A stretch of 64,000 nt of DNA, taken from UBA6663 sp044226485. Lineage in GTDB: Bacteria > Chloroflexota > Anaerolineae > Anaerolineales > UBA6663. Shown piece after piece: positions 17,266-25,132 of the stretch (its first letter is position 1; the number at the start of each line of letters is the position of its first letter). Both the position numbers and the translations under genes were made by a program. The notes beneath the pieces are model-generated. The model was not told the DNA's origin. It did no database searches and saw only the letters and a list, made by a program, of their open reading frames with translations. Location: positions 496,001 to 560,000 of the forward strand of contig JBGAGY010000004.1 of assembly GCA_044226485.1 (NCBI GenBank), written 5' to 3'.

Positions 17266-17287
17266 GGCCTACTTATGATGTGACAAT

Positions 17288-17752
17288 TCAGGCCGGGAGC
17301 GCGCCGCCCTGGCTCTTACCGGCGGTCTGCCACCAGATGACGCCACCGAGCGCGCCGAGGCCGGCCATCAGCACAAGGCTGAACAGGCCGATGCAGCAGC
17401 CGGTGCCCGTCGCCGACAGGTAGAACATCGTCGGATCGACAGCCGCGTTGCCCACATCCACGCCGAGATTCTGAACCAGTTGCATCGACGCCGCCGGGCC
17501 AACCATCGCGGCGTTGCCAACCGCACCGAGCGTCTGTCCAATGACGGCGCCGGCGCCGGCGATCAGGCCGGCCAGCGCGCCGCGCTGAACCGCCAGATTG
17601 TTGGCCGCCGGCTTCTCCCACATGCTGGCCAGATAGCCAGCGCCCAACCCAACCACGATGGCGCAGCACGGCACAATCAATCCGGATACAAAGGACAACC
17701 CGAGCGCCAGCAAAAACATGACGACGGCGCCGATAAGGCCTGCTCTGGTCAT
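17288..17752 (-). CDS. Small polytopic membrane protein, function unknown
   Basis: This 154-residue protein has four predicted helices rich in Gly and Ala: 4-40, where one Cys pair lies in VPCCAIVVG; about 60-80; about 110-130, with a second Cys pair in TGTGCCIGLF; and the end IWWQTAGKS. The paired cysteines in two membrane segments are the only unusual feature. AGGAGA precedes the ATG by 9 nt. The gene stands alone with its own promoter, a palindromic operator-like site and a terminator, so its expression is probably separately regulated. I do not recognise the family with confidence. Confidence 0.65.
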   Translation of the reverse strand: MTRAGLIGAVVMFLLALGLSFVSGLIVPCCAIVVGLGAGYLASMWEKPAANNLAVQRGALAGLIAGAGAVIGQTLGAVGNAAMVGPAASMQLVQNLGVDVGNAAVDPTMFYLSATGTGCCIGLFSLVLMAGLGALGGVIWWQTAGKSQGGALPA

Positions 17753-17787
17753 AGAGGTATTCTCCTGTGTGAAAGTGAGTTGGGCGG

Positions 17788-17810
17788 ATTATACCCGTCT
17801 GACCGGTCAG
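17788..17810 (-). promoter_or_regulatory. -10 box with palindromic operator-like site
   Basis: TATAAT (minus strand, 17793-17788) lies 35 nt before the membrane-protein ATG. Directly upstream, in the spacer/-35 region, is the perfect 12-bp palindrome CTGACCGGTCAG (17799-17810). No -35 hexamer is visible, so an activator or repressor binding there is plausible. Confidence 0.5.
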
Positions 17811-17824
17811 GTCCGCCTATGTGA

Positions 17825-17865
17825 AAGCCGCCAAGAAGTGATGCATTTCGCATTCTTGGCGGCTT
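17825..17865 (-). terminator. Hairpin after the lipoprotein gene
   Basis: A perfect 13-bp stem (AAGCCGCCAAGAA and its complement, 17825-17837 and 17853-17865) lies 18 nt past the stop at 17884 on the minus strand. Only a weak T-run follows. Confidence 0.6.
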
Positions 17866-17883
17866 CCGTTTCGAGCAGCACGA

Positions 17884-18546
17884 TCATCGCACGGGCAACT
17901 GCCAGTAGTTCCAGTAGTTGGCGCTGCCCTGAGCGAAGACGATGATCTCGTCGCCGGGGCCCGTGAAGTAGCAGCGTTTGGCGTTGAGTTCGGCGGTGTT
18001 GCATTGCCACAGCGCTGAGTAGCCGGTCTCATCGGCCAGGGCCCAACCGAGTTGAGGCTGAACCCACTCGTAGCCTGGCACACGCCCACGCCAGAACTTC
18101 TCGAAGCCGCCCTTGGGCACGACCCGGCCTTCGGGCGCTGTGATATCCGGCGCGAGACCCGGCAGATACGAGTCTCCCGAGTCGACGGCGACGTCGTACG
18201 GCTTGAAGAGCGAGCCGTCGTCGACGAGGATGTAGGTCAGTCCGCCCTCCTGGAACCACACCATCAAGCCGTGCTCAAAACGTTGGAGCGCCGCCCAGGT
18301 GTTGAGCACCATCGCAGCACATTCACTGGCTTTGTTCTCGAAGAACCAGGGATAGTGGTCGGGGCAATCGGGCGACGGGTCCGGCGTGCCCAGCCGCGCT
18401 CCAAGGCCCTCGGCCAGAGAAGTCGGCCCGGGCAAGGCCGTTTCGGTGGGGATGCCAGTCGGTTGGGCGGCTGGGGCGGTGGCCGTGGCCGGCGACGCAC
18501 AGCCGGCGAGCAACAAGGCGAAGATCACGAATAGGCGCCTGGGCAT
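17884..18546 (-). CDS. Lipoprotein of unknown function
   Basis: The protein has 220 residues, with the lipobox LLAGC (Cys16), an Ala/Thr/Pro linker to about residue 45, then a soluble domain with two possible disulfides. The motif HYPWFFENKASECAAMV and repeated aromatic segments (WFQEGGLTYILVDDG, ANYWNYWQLPV) are conserved in style but I cannot name the family. It is probably anchored to the outer face of the cytoplasmic membrane. The ATG at 18546 is chosen because GGGAGGTC lies 7 nt upstream and the lipobox then falls at the right place; the frame upstream to 18702 lacks any such signal. Confidence 0.72.
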   Translation of the reverse strand: MPRRLFVIFALLLAGCASPATATAPAAQPTGIPTETALPGPTSLAEGLGARLGTPDPSPDCPDHYPWFFENKASECAAMVLNTWAALQRFEHGLMVWFQEGGLTYILVDDGSLFKPYDVAVDSGDSYLPGLAPDITAPEGRVVPKGGFEKFWRGRVPGYEWVQPQLGWALADETGYSALWQCNTAELNAKRCYFTGPGDEIIVFAQGSANYWNYWQLPVR

Positions 18547-18884
18547 CGCTGACCTCCCGTTGTGGAAACCGACGCCATTATAGGCCGACGCCGTTTTCGC
18601 GCACCCTTCAGGCTGAGCAGCGTGTACGAGCGGCTTGCGGGCATGGATCAGTGGCCGTCGCTGATGCAGCTGAACGGGCCAGCGCACGGCCCATTCAATC
18701 AAGGCGCCCGATCCTGCGCCTGCTTATCATCAGCGAACTCGGCGCCATCCGCAGCCTCCCTCGCACTACCCGAACGGTCGCACAGCCGAACCGACGCTCA
18801 GTCGACGCATCCAAACGAAATGAGCAGCAAACCGCGACGTCGTCGCGATCGGCTGCTCACTTCGTCTTCGTGCTCTCGCTCGGA
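18547..18884. other. Intergenic region with a probable operon terminator
   Basis: No gene is supported in this gap. At 18816-18863 a 13-nt arm (CGAAATGAGCAGC) pairs, with one mismatch, with GCTGCTCACTTCG around an inner CGCGAC/GTCGCG stem. On the minus strand it ends in TTTCG and lies 22 nt after the stop of the diheme cytochrome gene, so it may end the long cytochrome operon. Confidence 0.45.
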
Positions 18885-20762
18885 TCAGGTGGGGGCTGAG
18901 CCGGCGAGGGCGACGAGTTGAGCTTTGAGAGACGCGCGGCGCGCGCGATAGGCGGGCTCATCCAGCGCGCCCTCGGCGAAGGCGTCGTCAAGGTCCGCGA
19001 TCGTCTGCAGGAGCGCGTCGACATCTTCTTCTTCGTCCATCACATCCACGACGGCGTTGGCGCGCCGTCGCTGCCACCAGACGCCAACGGCGACGATCGC
19101 CACGAACGCGATCGCGACAGCTGCCCAGATCGGATCGATCGTCGGCAGAGCCACCGGGGCCGCTCCGGCCGTCGTCGTCAGCTTGAACGCGACAGTCGAC
19201 CCGGCGGTCAGGTCGCCTCCGCTATAGGCATGCACTGTGTTGCTCTGGAGCGTCTCAGTGCCCCGATCCTGCAGACCATCGCCTGTCAGCGTCATTGCCT
19301 CAGAGACGGCCACGTCGAGCGCCTGAACCGGGTACGCGACGCGCTGGCTGTAGTCGACGGCCGCGCCCGCGGGGAGCTGGAACGTAAACGAGATCTGGGC
19401 CGAGCTCGGGCCGGGCCGAACCGGCCACAACAGCCGGATCCCATCAGCCGTGAGCGTGTAGTCGTTGCCCTCGACGAGGCCCTGCACGGCCACTGCCGTC
19501 GCGCCTTGAGGCAGAGGCAGCTCGATGCCGTCGGTCGGCGAGATCGTGAGATCGCCTTGATTGCCGAACAACACGAGTTCGCTGAACGTGAGCGGTCCGC
19601 CGGCCCCGGCCTCGGCGGCGGCCAGGTGCAGGCGCTCGATGCGCAGAGCCGACGTGTCGGTCGTGCTTTCGTAAACTGTCATGGCCAGGCCCTTGACCTC
19701 GCGCCCGGCTTCGAAGTTGAAGATGTCGGAGCCGTAGGCCAGCCCGGCATAGTCGAGGGTCAGCATGTATTGCCGGCCGGAGGCCTCCGGCACCGCATCG
19801 AAAGCGAAAGTGCCGTCGGCGGCGACGGTGCTGGTCAACATCACAGCCTGGTTGAAGTTGTCGTAGCCGCGCAACACCACGGCGAGTCCCGCAGGCAGCG
19901 CCGCGCCCTGAGTGCCCTGCGTCACCTTGCCGCTCACAAGGCCGGTCTGACTCGCAGCGGGGGCGCCCACATTCGTCTCGGCCGCCGAAACCGCTTCGGT
20001 GCTAAACGACAGCGCACGTTCATAGGCGCTGACCGCCTGCGCTTCGTCGGTGGTGAGGGCTTTCTCGAGCGCGGGCTTGTGAACCGCAAGGGCGTCGATC
20101 AGAGCGGCCTGCGACGTCGCGGCCATGAAGGCCTGATCGGTGAAGTCGGTGGCCTTCGCGTCTACTGCCACAGAGCCGGCCGCATGACACTGGGCACATT
20201 GCCCTTCGAAAACGGCCTGGCCGCGTTCGAGGGTCGTCGCTGGAGCGCTGAGCGTGTAAAGGAAGGCGACGGCGCTCCAGCGTTCCGCGTCGGTGAGCTT
20301 GTCACCAAACGGCGGCATGAGCCTGTCGAGTTTCCCGGACGTCACAGTCTGATACAGCTCGCCGGGCGTGCGGGAGCTCAAACGATCCGGCGTCGAGAAG
20401 TCCGGGATGGGCTCGGTCAGTTGCGCTTTGAGCTCATCCGACTTGTCGCCGTCGCCGCGGCCGGTCGGGCCATGGCAGGCGGCGCAGTGTTCGGCGTAGA
20501 CCGTCGCGCCCTGCACGATCGACGGCGCCACCGAGGGGAAGCTGTTCGCGCTGACCGGCGCGACGTCGACCTGCGGAGCCACGGCTCGGGGCGCGACCGA
20601 GTCGACGCCCGACGCCGCACCGGGCGGTGGAGTGACATCGCCGGCGAGGGAGCAAGCCGTGAGCGCCAGACTGAGGAGCGCCAGGAGTGGGAGGAGCGCG
20701 TACGGGCGACGCTTATCGCCACCGTTCTGAGCGTGAGGGCGAGTCTTCATGGGCAAAGGCAT
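18885..20762 (-). CDS. Diheme cytochrome c membrane lipoprotein
   Basis: The protein has about 625 residues. The lipobox ends at Cys37 (ALTAC). Two c-type heme sites follow: CAACH (93-97), with a likely Met ligand in LMPPFGD near 149, and CAQCH (189-193). Both belong to small class I cytochrome c domains. Residues 290-540 form beta-rich domains (SGKVTQG...LAVVLRGYDN, a carboxypeptidase-regulatory-like fold). A membrane helix lies near 553-573, and a cytosolic acidic tail has a possible coiled coil. It is the last gene of the cytochrome operon; its ATG at 20762 overlaps the previous stop as TGATG. It may pass electrons from the multiheme proteins to a terminal partner. Confidence 0.82.
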   Translation of the reverse strand: MPLPMKTRPHAQNGGDKRRPYALLPLLALLSLALTACSLAGDVTPPPGAASGVDSVAPRAVAPQVDVAPVSANSFPSVAPSIVQGATVYAEHCAACHGPTGRGDGDKSDELKAQLTEPIPDFSTPDRLSSRTPGELYQTVTSGKLDRLMPPFGDKLTDAERWSAVAFLYTLSAPATTLERGQAVFEGQCAQCHAAGSVAVDAKATDFTDQAFMAATSQAALIDALAVHKPALEKALTTDEAQAVSAYERALSFSTEAVSAAETNVGAPAASQTGLVSGKVTQGTQGAALPAGLAVVLRGYDNFNQAVMLTSTVAADGTFAFDAVPEASGRQYMLTLDYAGLAYGSDIFNFEAGREVKGLAMTVYESTTDTSALRIERLHLAAAEAGAGGPLTFSELVLFGNQGDLTISPTDGIELPLPQGATAVAVQGLVEGNDYTLTADGIRLLWPVRPGPSSAQISFTFQLPAGAAVDYSQRVAYPVQALDVAVSEAMTLTGDGLQDRGTETLQSNTVHAYSGGDLTAGSTVAFKLTTTAGAAPVALPTIDPIWAAVAIAFVAIVAVGVWWQRRRANAVVDVMDEEEDVDALLQTIADLDDAFAEGALDEPAYRARRASLKAQLVALAGSAPT

Positions 20763-21424
20763 CAGGCGCTTTCCGGAAGGCGGGTGCCGCAACGACCGCA
20801 GAAGCGATCCTCGGGTTCAGCAGGTTCATGGCAATGCGCACAGGCTCGTTGGCGCGGCAACGAATGACCGCAGGAACTGCAGAAGCGGTCGCCCACGTCG
20901 ACGCCGGCACCGCAGCCGGGGCAGGTGTGCCCGGCCGGCCGAGCCGGCGTGATCACGACGGATTCCGAAGCTGTCGCGAGCGCCGCGCCCGTCGAACGAC
21001 GGCGGGCCTGGATGGCCCTCTCGAGCGGATCGCCCTCCCCGTGCTCGGCTCCGTTGGCCTGGGTTGCCGGCTGTGCGATGCGCCGTCGTGCGGCGATGGC
21101 GGCCTCCCAGGCGTCGGCGACCGGAGCCTGAGGAGCGAGTGGTTGAACGGCTTCGACTTCGTCGAGGCGGCGCAAGACGGCGGCCCCGCGCGACATCAGC
21201 TCGGCGCGCTGTTGCGCGAAATCGTCATCGAGCAGTTTCGCGGCGGCGCGGTCCGCTTCGAGATCCTGCAGGGCGGCCAACACGCCGTCGCGCTCCGCGA
21301 CTAACACCTCGCGCGGAGAGACCGGCTCTTCGGCGACGGCCTCGCGTTGCGACAACGAGCGGGCCGCGAAGAAGATGATCACGCCGAGGCAGAGCGCGCC
21401 GACGGCCACGATCGCGATGTCCAT
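20762..21424 (-). CDS. Membrane-anchored zinc-ribbon protein, CcmI-like
   Basis: The protein has 220 residues: one N-terminal helix (3-21), a coiled region (EVLVAERDGVLAALQDLEAD) as in CcmI-like proteins, a linker, and at the C-terminus two zinc ribbons, CPGCG...FCSSCG and CAHCH...FCGRCG. The string CAHCH mimics a heme site, but its CxxC partner spacing and position at the cytosolic end argue for zinc. CcmI-type proteins hold apocytochromes for heme ligation, but the zinc ribbons are not part of classical CcmI. It lies directly after the TlpA/CcmG gene (2-nt gap), which supports a role in cytochrome c maturation. Confidence 0.7.
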   Translation of the reverse strand: MDIAIVAVGALCLGVIIFFAARSLSQREAVAEEPVSPREVLVAERDGVLAALQDLEADRAAAKLLDDDFAQQRAELMSRGAAVLRRLDEVEAVQPLAPQAPVADAWEAAIAARRRIAQPATQANGAEHGEGDPLERAIQARRRSTGAALATASESVVITPARPAGHTCPGCGAGVDVGDRFCSSCGHSLPRQRACAHCHEPAEPEDRFCGRCGTRLPESA

Positions 21425-21426
21425 GG

Positions 21427-21993
21427 TCAGGGCTCCAGGAGCGGATCGAGGCGCTGGGCCAGCTCCGCCTGAGTAGTGGGTCCGATGATGACGCTCGTTA
21501 GCAGGCCGTCGCGACCGACGATGTAGGTCTCGGGCACGCCCTTGATGCGGTAGGCCTGCGAAATGCGCGTGCCGAGGTCGACGCCGTTCGGGTACGTCAC
21601 CCCGAAGCGCTGGTTGAAGACCGCCGCATCCTTCTCAAAATCCGCATAGTCGACGCCGAGGAAGAGGACGCCGCGATCCTTGTAAGCCTGCCAGGTCTGC
21701 TCGAGCTCGACCGCCTCCTGCTCGCACGGGCCGCACCAGGACGCCCAGAAGTTGACGACCACGACCTTGTCGTTGAGCTCCGAGAGCGTGTAAGTCGTGG
21801 CGCCGTCGAAGGTCGTCAACGAGAAGTCGGGCGCTCGCTCACCGGCGCCCACCGGGCCGGCCGCCAGCGGACCGCTGCGGCTCATGCGGAAGGCCACGAG
21901 GCCGAGCAGCGCCAGCAAGACGACCCAGACGCCGATCTGCCACCAGCGCCGCGCCGGTCGCGGCAGGTTCACGGCGGGCGTGATCTCGGTCAT
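21427..21993 (-). CDS. ccmG: TlpA/ResA/CcmG-like thiol-disulfide oxidoreductase
   Basis: This 188-residue protein has one N-terminal anchor helix (about 18-37) and an extracytoplasmic thioredoxin domain with the active-site motif WCGPC (Cys87/Cys90), preceded by VVVNFWAS. The cis-Pro segment GVPETYIV is present. CcmG/ResA proteins reduce the CXXCH cysteines of apocytochromes before heme attachment. The ATG at 21993 overlaps the CcmH stop as ATGA and is preceded by CAGGAGGCGCTTC; a longer frame to 22134 would sit inside ccmH. Its place between CcmH and the CcmI-like protein makes a dedicated maturation role very likely, though ResA-like function for other partners is possible. Confidence 0.88.
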   Translation of the reverse strand: MTEITPAVNLPRPARRWWQIGVWVVLLALLGLVAFRMSRSGPLAAGPVGAGERAPDFSLTTFDGATTYTLSELNDKVVVVNFWASWCGPCEQEAVELEQTWQAYKDRGVLFLGVDYADFEKDAAVFNQRFGVTYPNGVDLGTRISQAYRIKGVPETYIVGRDGLLTSVIIGPTTQAELAQRLDPLLEP

Positions 21994-22487
21994 GAAGCGC
22001 CTCCTGCCCGGCGGGCTCGCCGAAGCTCCTGCTCCATGCGCAGGAGGTACGGATCCTGATCTTCGATCGGCGGCTGGATCGGAGCGACGGGCGCCGCCTT
22101 GGGTCGGGCCGCTGAGCGCAGGAAGCGCCACCACGCGAACGCGCCGCCGACGACGGCGAGCGGCGGCAGCACCCAGATGAACAACGTGAGTCCGTTAGTC
22201 GAGGGCCGCGCGAGGACACGTTCACCATAGAGCGTGACGAAGTAGTCCATGATCTGTTGTTCGCCCCAGCCGAGGGCGAGCTTTTCGCGGATCGTGTCGC
22301 GCCACTCCGCGCAGGCGACGGTGTTGCAGACGTCGAGCGGGATGTTCTCGCACACCGGGCAGTAGAGCTGCCGCGCGATCCGGTTGACGTCATCGTCGGT
22401 GGGTTGGCCCTGCTGCGCGGCTGCCGTCTGCGCGACGAAGAGCAGCGCCAGACCAAGGCCGAGGAAGATCAACAGGCGTTTGACCAT
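21990..22487 (-). CDS. ccmH: CcmH-family cytochrome c maturation protein
   Basis: The protein has 165 residues with a signal peptide (1-25), then a three-helix CcmH domain carrying LYCPVC (Cys43/Cys46, the LRCxxC equivalent) and the downstream pattern REKLALGWGEQQIMDYFVTLYGERVL that marks the family. A membrane helix (about 100-120) and a charged cytosolic tail follow. Unusually, two more cysteines (Cys54 and Cys59) lie just after the active site. CcmH reduces or presents apocytochrome thiols to CcmF. The start at 22487 follows GGAGAC and lies 4 nt after the CcmF stop. Confidence 0.9.
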   Translation of the reverse strand: MVKRLLIFLGLGLALLFVAQTAAAQQGQPTDDDVNRIARQLYCPVCENIPLDVCNTVACAEWRDTIREKLALGWGEQQIMDYFVTLYGERVLARPSTNGLTLFIWVLPPLAVVGGAFAWWRFLRSAARPKAAPVAPIQPPIEDQDPYLLRMEQELRRARRAGGAS

Positions 22488-22491
22488 GGCG

Positions 22492-24558
22492 TCAGTCTCC
22501 AACGGCCGGGGCCGGGCGAGCGGCCAGACGGCCCTTCGCCGCGACCTTGCGCCGCGTGTCGGCATCCGGCCAGGCTGCGACGAGCGTGCCGAGGATGAAG
22601 ATCAGCCCGCCGGCCCAGACCCAGTTGACGAGTGGGTTGACGTAGATCTTGAAGGTCGCTGCGCCGCTCCCCGTGCCCTCCCAGGTGGTCAGAAGCACGT
22701 AGAAGTCATCCTCGAGCGCGCTGCGCACACCCGGGATCGTCATCGACTGCTCGCTGCTCAAGAAAAAGTCGACGCGCGGGTGCAGCGAGTCGATCAACTG
22801 CCCGTCGCGGTACACGCTGACGGTGGCGCGGGTCACCTCGCGATCGTCATCCGTCGTGAACTGCTGAAGATCGTCGTAGACCATCACGTAGTGGCCGATG
22901 GTCAACTGCCCGCCGGGCTCCACCTGGCCCTGGGTCTCCTGCTGGAATACGTTCGAGGCGATGATCCCGGCGGTCATGACCAGCACGCCGAGGTGGATGA
23001 CGTAGCCTCCATAGCGCCGTCGATTGCGTGTGGCCAGCGCTGAGAGCGCGATCCACCAGCGTTCGCCGTTGGCGCGCATACGCGCGAGCGTGCCCGTGAT
23101 GAACTCGGCGATCGTGGCCGCGGCCGAGAGCGTCACGGCGGCGTATGCGACGAGCGCGATCGGGCTGCGCACGCCGGCGATGACCAGGACGATGACCACG
23201 ACGGCGGCCGCCGCGCCGGGCACGCGCAGCATCTCGCCCAGCCGGCGCGGCGCCATCGAGCGCCACGAGAGCAGCGGCCCAATGCCCATGAGAGTCACGA
23301 GAGCCAGAAACTGCGGGCCGGTCACCTGGTTGTAGTACGGCGGGCCGACACTGATCTTCTGGCCAGTCGCCAGCTCCGAGATCATGGGGAAGACAGTGCC
23401 CCAGAAGACAGTGGCAGCGATACCGAGGAAGAGCACGTTGTTCAGCAGGAACGCGCTCTCGCGCGAGAGCAAGGCGGTCAGCGGGTTCTCGGCGCCGAGC
23501 CGATCCCACTCGCGGAAGAGCAGCGTCAGCGAGACCACGAAGGTGACGCCGATGAAGATGAAGAACGCCGGGCCGATCGCACTCTGCGCGAAGGCGTGCA
23601 CCGATGAGAGGACGCCCGAGCGGGTCAGGAAGGTGCCGAAGATCACCAGCGCATACGTCAGGATGATCAGCACCATGTTCCACTTCTTGAGCATGCCCCG
23701 CTTTTCCTGGATCATGACCGAGTGCAGGAAAGCGGTGCCGGTCAGCCAGGGAAGGAAGGCAGCGTTCTCGACCGGATCCCAGCCCCAGTAGCCGCCCCAG
23801 CCCAGCACGTCGTAGGCCCAGCGGCCGCCGAGGATCAGGCCGAGCGACAGGAACAACCAGCCGACCAGAGTCCAGCGCCGCGTCGTGCGGATCCATTGAG
23901 CATCGGTGCGGTGGGCGATCAGGGCCGCGATGGCGAAGGCGTAGGGCACGACGAAGCTGACGAAGCCCGTGTAGAGCATCGGCGGGTGGATGATCATGCC
24001 CGGGTGGCGCAGCAGCGGGTTGAGGCCGCGGCCGTCGGTGGCCGTGAAGGCGAAGGCGCCGACGGGTTGGAGCATGGCCTCGACGGTCTCACCTGAGGGC
24101 AACAACCAGATCGGCGCGAAAGGGTTCTCGAAGAACACGATCAGGGCGACGAAGAAACCGAGGGTGATCATGAGCACGGCGATGACGTATGGCATCAACT
24201 CGCGATCCTGGTCCCACCTGCGCAACAACGCGGCGCCCGCGAACGTCGACATCAGCCAGCTCCAGAAGAGCAGGCTGCCGGCCTGCCCGCCCCACCAGGC
24301 CGTGACCTTGAGGTAGAGCGGCATGGCGCGGCTTGTGACGTCGGCGACGTAGCCGATCTCGTAGTGATCGGTGACCAGCAGGCTGACCAGACAGAGCGCG
24401 GCAAACGTGATCGACGGCCACGTGAGCAGCGCGAGGCGATGCGCGATCGGGAGCCACTTGGGACGATGCAGCGGCCCGCTGAGGAGTGCCAACGCCGTAG
24501 CAGCGACGGCCAGGATGAAAGCGAGCAGCAGCGCGCCGTACCCGAGGTAGGCGATCAC
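22492..24558 (-). CDS. ccmF: CcmF heme lyase
   Basis: The protein has 688 residues and about 14-15 membrane helices. The tryptophan-rich WWD signature appears as WGGYWGWDPVENAAFLPWL, and WWGGQAGSLLFWSW earlier matches the conserved CcmF/NrfE block. The final 110 residues form the soluble domain after the penultimate helix. CcmF, with CcmH, takes heme from CcmE and joins it to CXXCH cysteines outside the membrane. The start is a GTG at 24558 that overlaps the CcmE stop as GTGA and has GAGGT 7 nt upstream. CcmA, CcmB, CcmC and CcmD are not in the window, so heme export must be encoded elsewhere. Confidence 0.95.
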   Translation of the reverse strand: MIAYLGYGALLLAFILAVAATALALLSGPLHRPKWLPIAHRLALLTWPSITFAALCLVSLLVTDHYEIGYVADVTSRAMPLYLKVTAWWGGQAGSLLFWSWLMSTFAGAALLRRWDQDRELMPYVIAVLMITLGFFVALIVFFENPFAPIWLLPSGETVEAMLQPVGAFAFTATDGRGLNPLLRHPGMIIHPPMLYTGFVSFVVPYAFAIAALIAHRTDAQWIRTTRRWTLVGWLFLSLGLILGGRWAYDVLGWGGYWGWDPVENAAFLPWLTGTAFLHSVMIQEKRGMLKKWNMVLIILTYALVIFGTFLTRSGVLSSVHAFAQSAIGPAFFIFIGVTFVVSLTLLFREWDRLGAENPLTALLSRESAFLLNNVLFLGIAATVFWGTVFPMISELATGQKISVGPPYYNQVTGPQFLALVTLMGIGPLLSWRSMAPRRLGEMLRVPGAAAAVVVIVLVIAGVRSPIALVAYAAVTLSAAATIAEFITGTLARMRANGERWWIALSALATRNRRRYGGYVIHLGVLVMTAGIIASNVFQQETQGQVEPGGQLTIGHYVMVYDDLQQFTTDDDREVTRATVSVYRDGQLIDSLHPRVDFFLSSEQSMTIPGVRSALEDDFYVLLTTWEGTGSGAATFKIYVNPLVNWVWAGGLIFILGTLVAAWPDADTRRKVAAKGRLAARPAPAVGD

Positions 24559-25109
24559 GGTTTGACCTCGGCGGTCGGGGCGGCGCCGGCCGGCGCCTGG
24601 TCGTAGCGCGTCGGGCACTTGAGCAGCAGCTCATCGGCATAGAACATGCCGTCCGCGCCGAGCTTGCCGACGACGATGGCCTGAGCTTCGTTCTTGAGCA
24701 GGTCGGGCTTCGGGCCGACGTACACGACGCGCAGCCGCCCGGCCGACGGGTCGAGCGTGGCGGCGTGCAACACTGCGGCGAGGCCGCCGGCGGCCTGCAC
24801 CTCGGCATCATCAACGGGGACGTTGGCGATCTCGAACGTGATCGTGAGCGTTTCGGCATCGACGTTGATCGTGTCGCCGAGCACCGCGCCGGTGACGCGC
24901 AGGTTCTTGGAGGCCGCGCCCGACGCCGGGTCGAGCACTTCATTGACCGAGTAGAAGTACTGCTGCGTGTTCTGCATGGCCATGAACACGAGGCTGACGA
25001 TGGCGATCAACATCGCGCCGCCGCCCAGCCAGAACTTGAGCGGGATCCCGCGCGATCTCGCCGGGGATGCCGGGGACGCCGGCCCAAAGACTTGAGTCGC
25101 TTGTGACAT
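24555..25109 (-). CDS. ccmE: CcmE heme chaperone, CxxxY type
   Basis: The protein has 184 residues: one N-terminal helix (about 23-45), then the OB-fold domain with LRVTGAVLG and the strand pattern of CcmE. The heme-binding residue is normally His in HxxxY; here the aligned segment is CPTRY, so Cys165 replaces His with Tyr169 retained. CxxxY CcmE proteins are known from archaea, some Gram-positives and Desulfovibrio, usually in systems that lack CcmH and CcmG. Here both are encoded next door, making the combination unusual. The gene starts 23 nt after the zinc-ribbon membrane protein and overlaps ccmF. Confidence 0.9.
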   Translation of the reverse strand: MSQATQVFGPASPASPARSRGIPLKFWLGGGAMLIAIVSLVFMAMQNTQQYFYSVNEVLDPASGAASKNLRVTGAVLGDTINVDAETLTITFEIANVPVDDAEVQAAGGLAAVLHAATLDPSAGRLRVVYVGPKPDLLKNEAQAIVVGKLGADGMFYADELLLKCPTRYDQAPAGAAPTAEVKP

Positions 25110-25132
25110 AGACCTCTCCTTGTGTGTGACGA

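Noticed and set aside
16980..17283. Open frames on both strands across the long palindrome
   Set aside because: They are translations of the palindrome arms (the same words such as VSSRAPG appear on both strands), not genes.
18918..20867. A 649-codon open frame on the plus strand, opposite the diheme cytochrome
   Set aside because: Composition is that of an antisense shadow and no family pattern is visible.
20762..21424. CAHCH in the zinc-ribbon protein as a heme site
   Set aside because: It pairs with a following CxRC unit at zinc-ribbon spacing and lies at the probable cytosolic end; I did not count it among the 56 heme sites.
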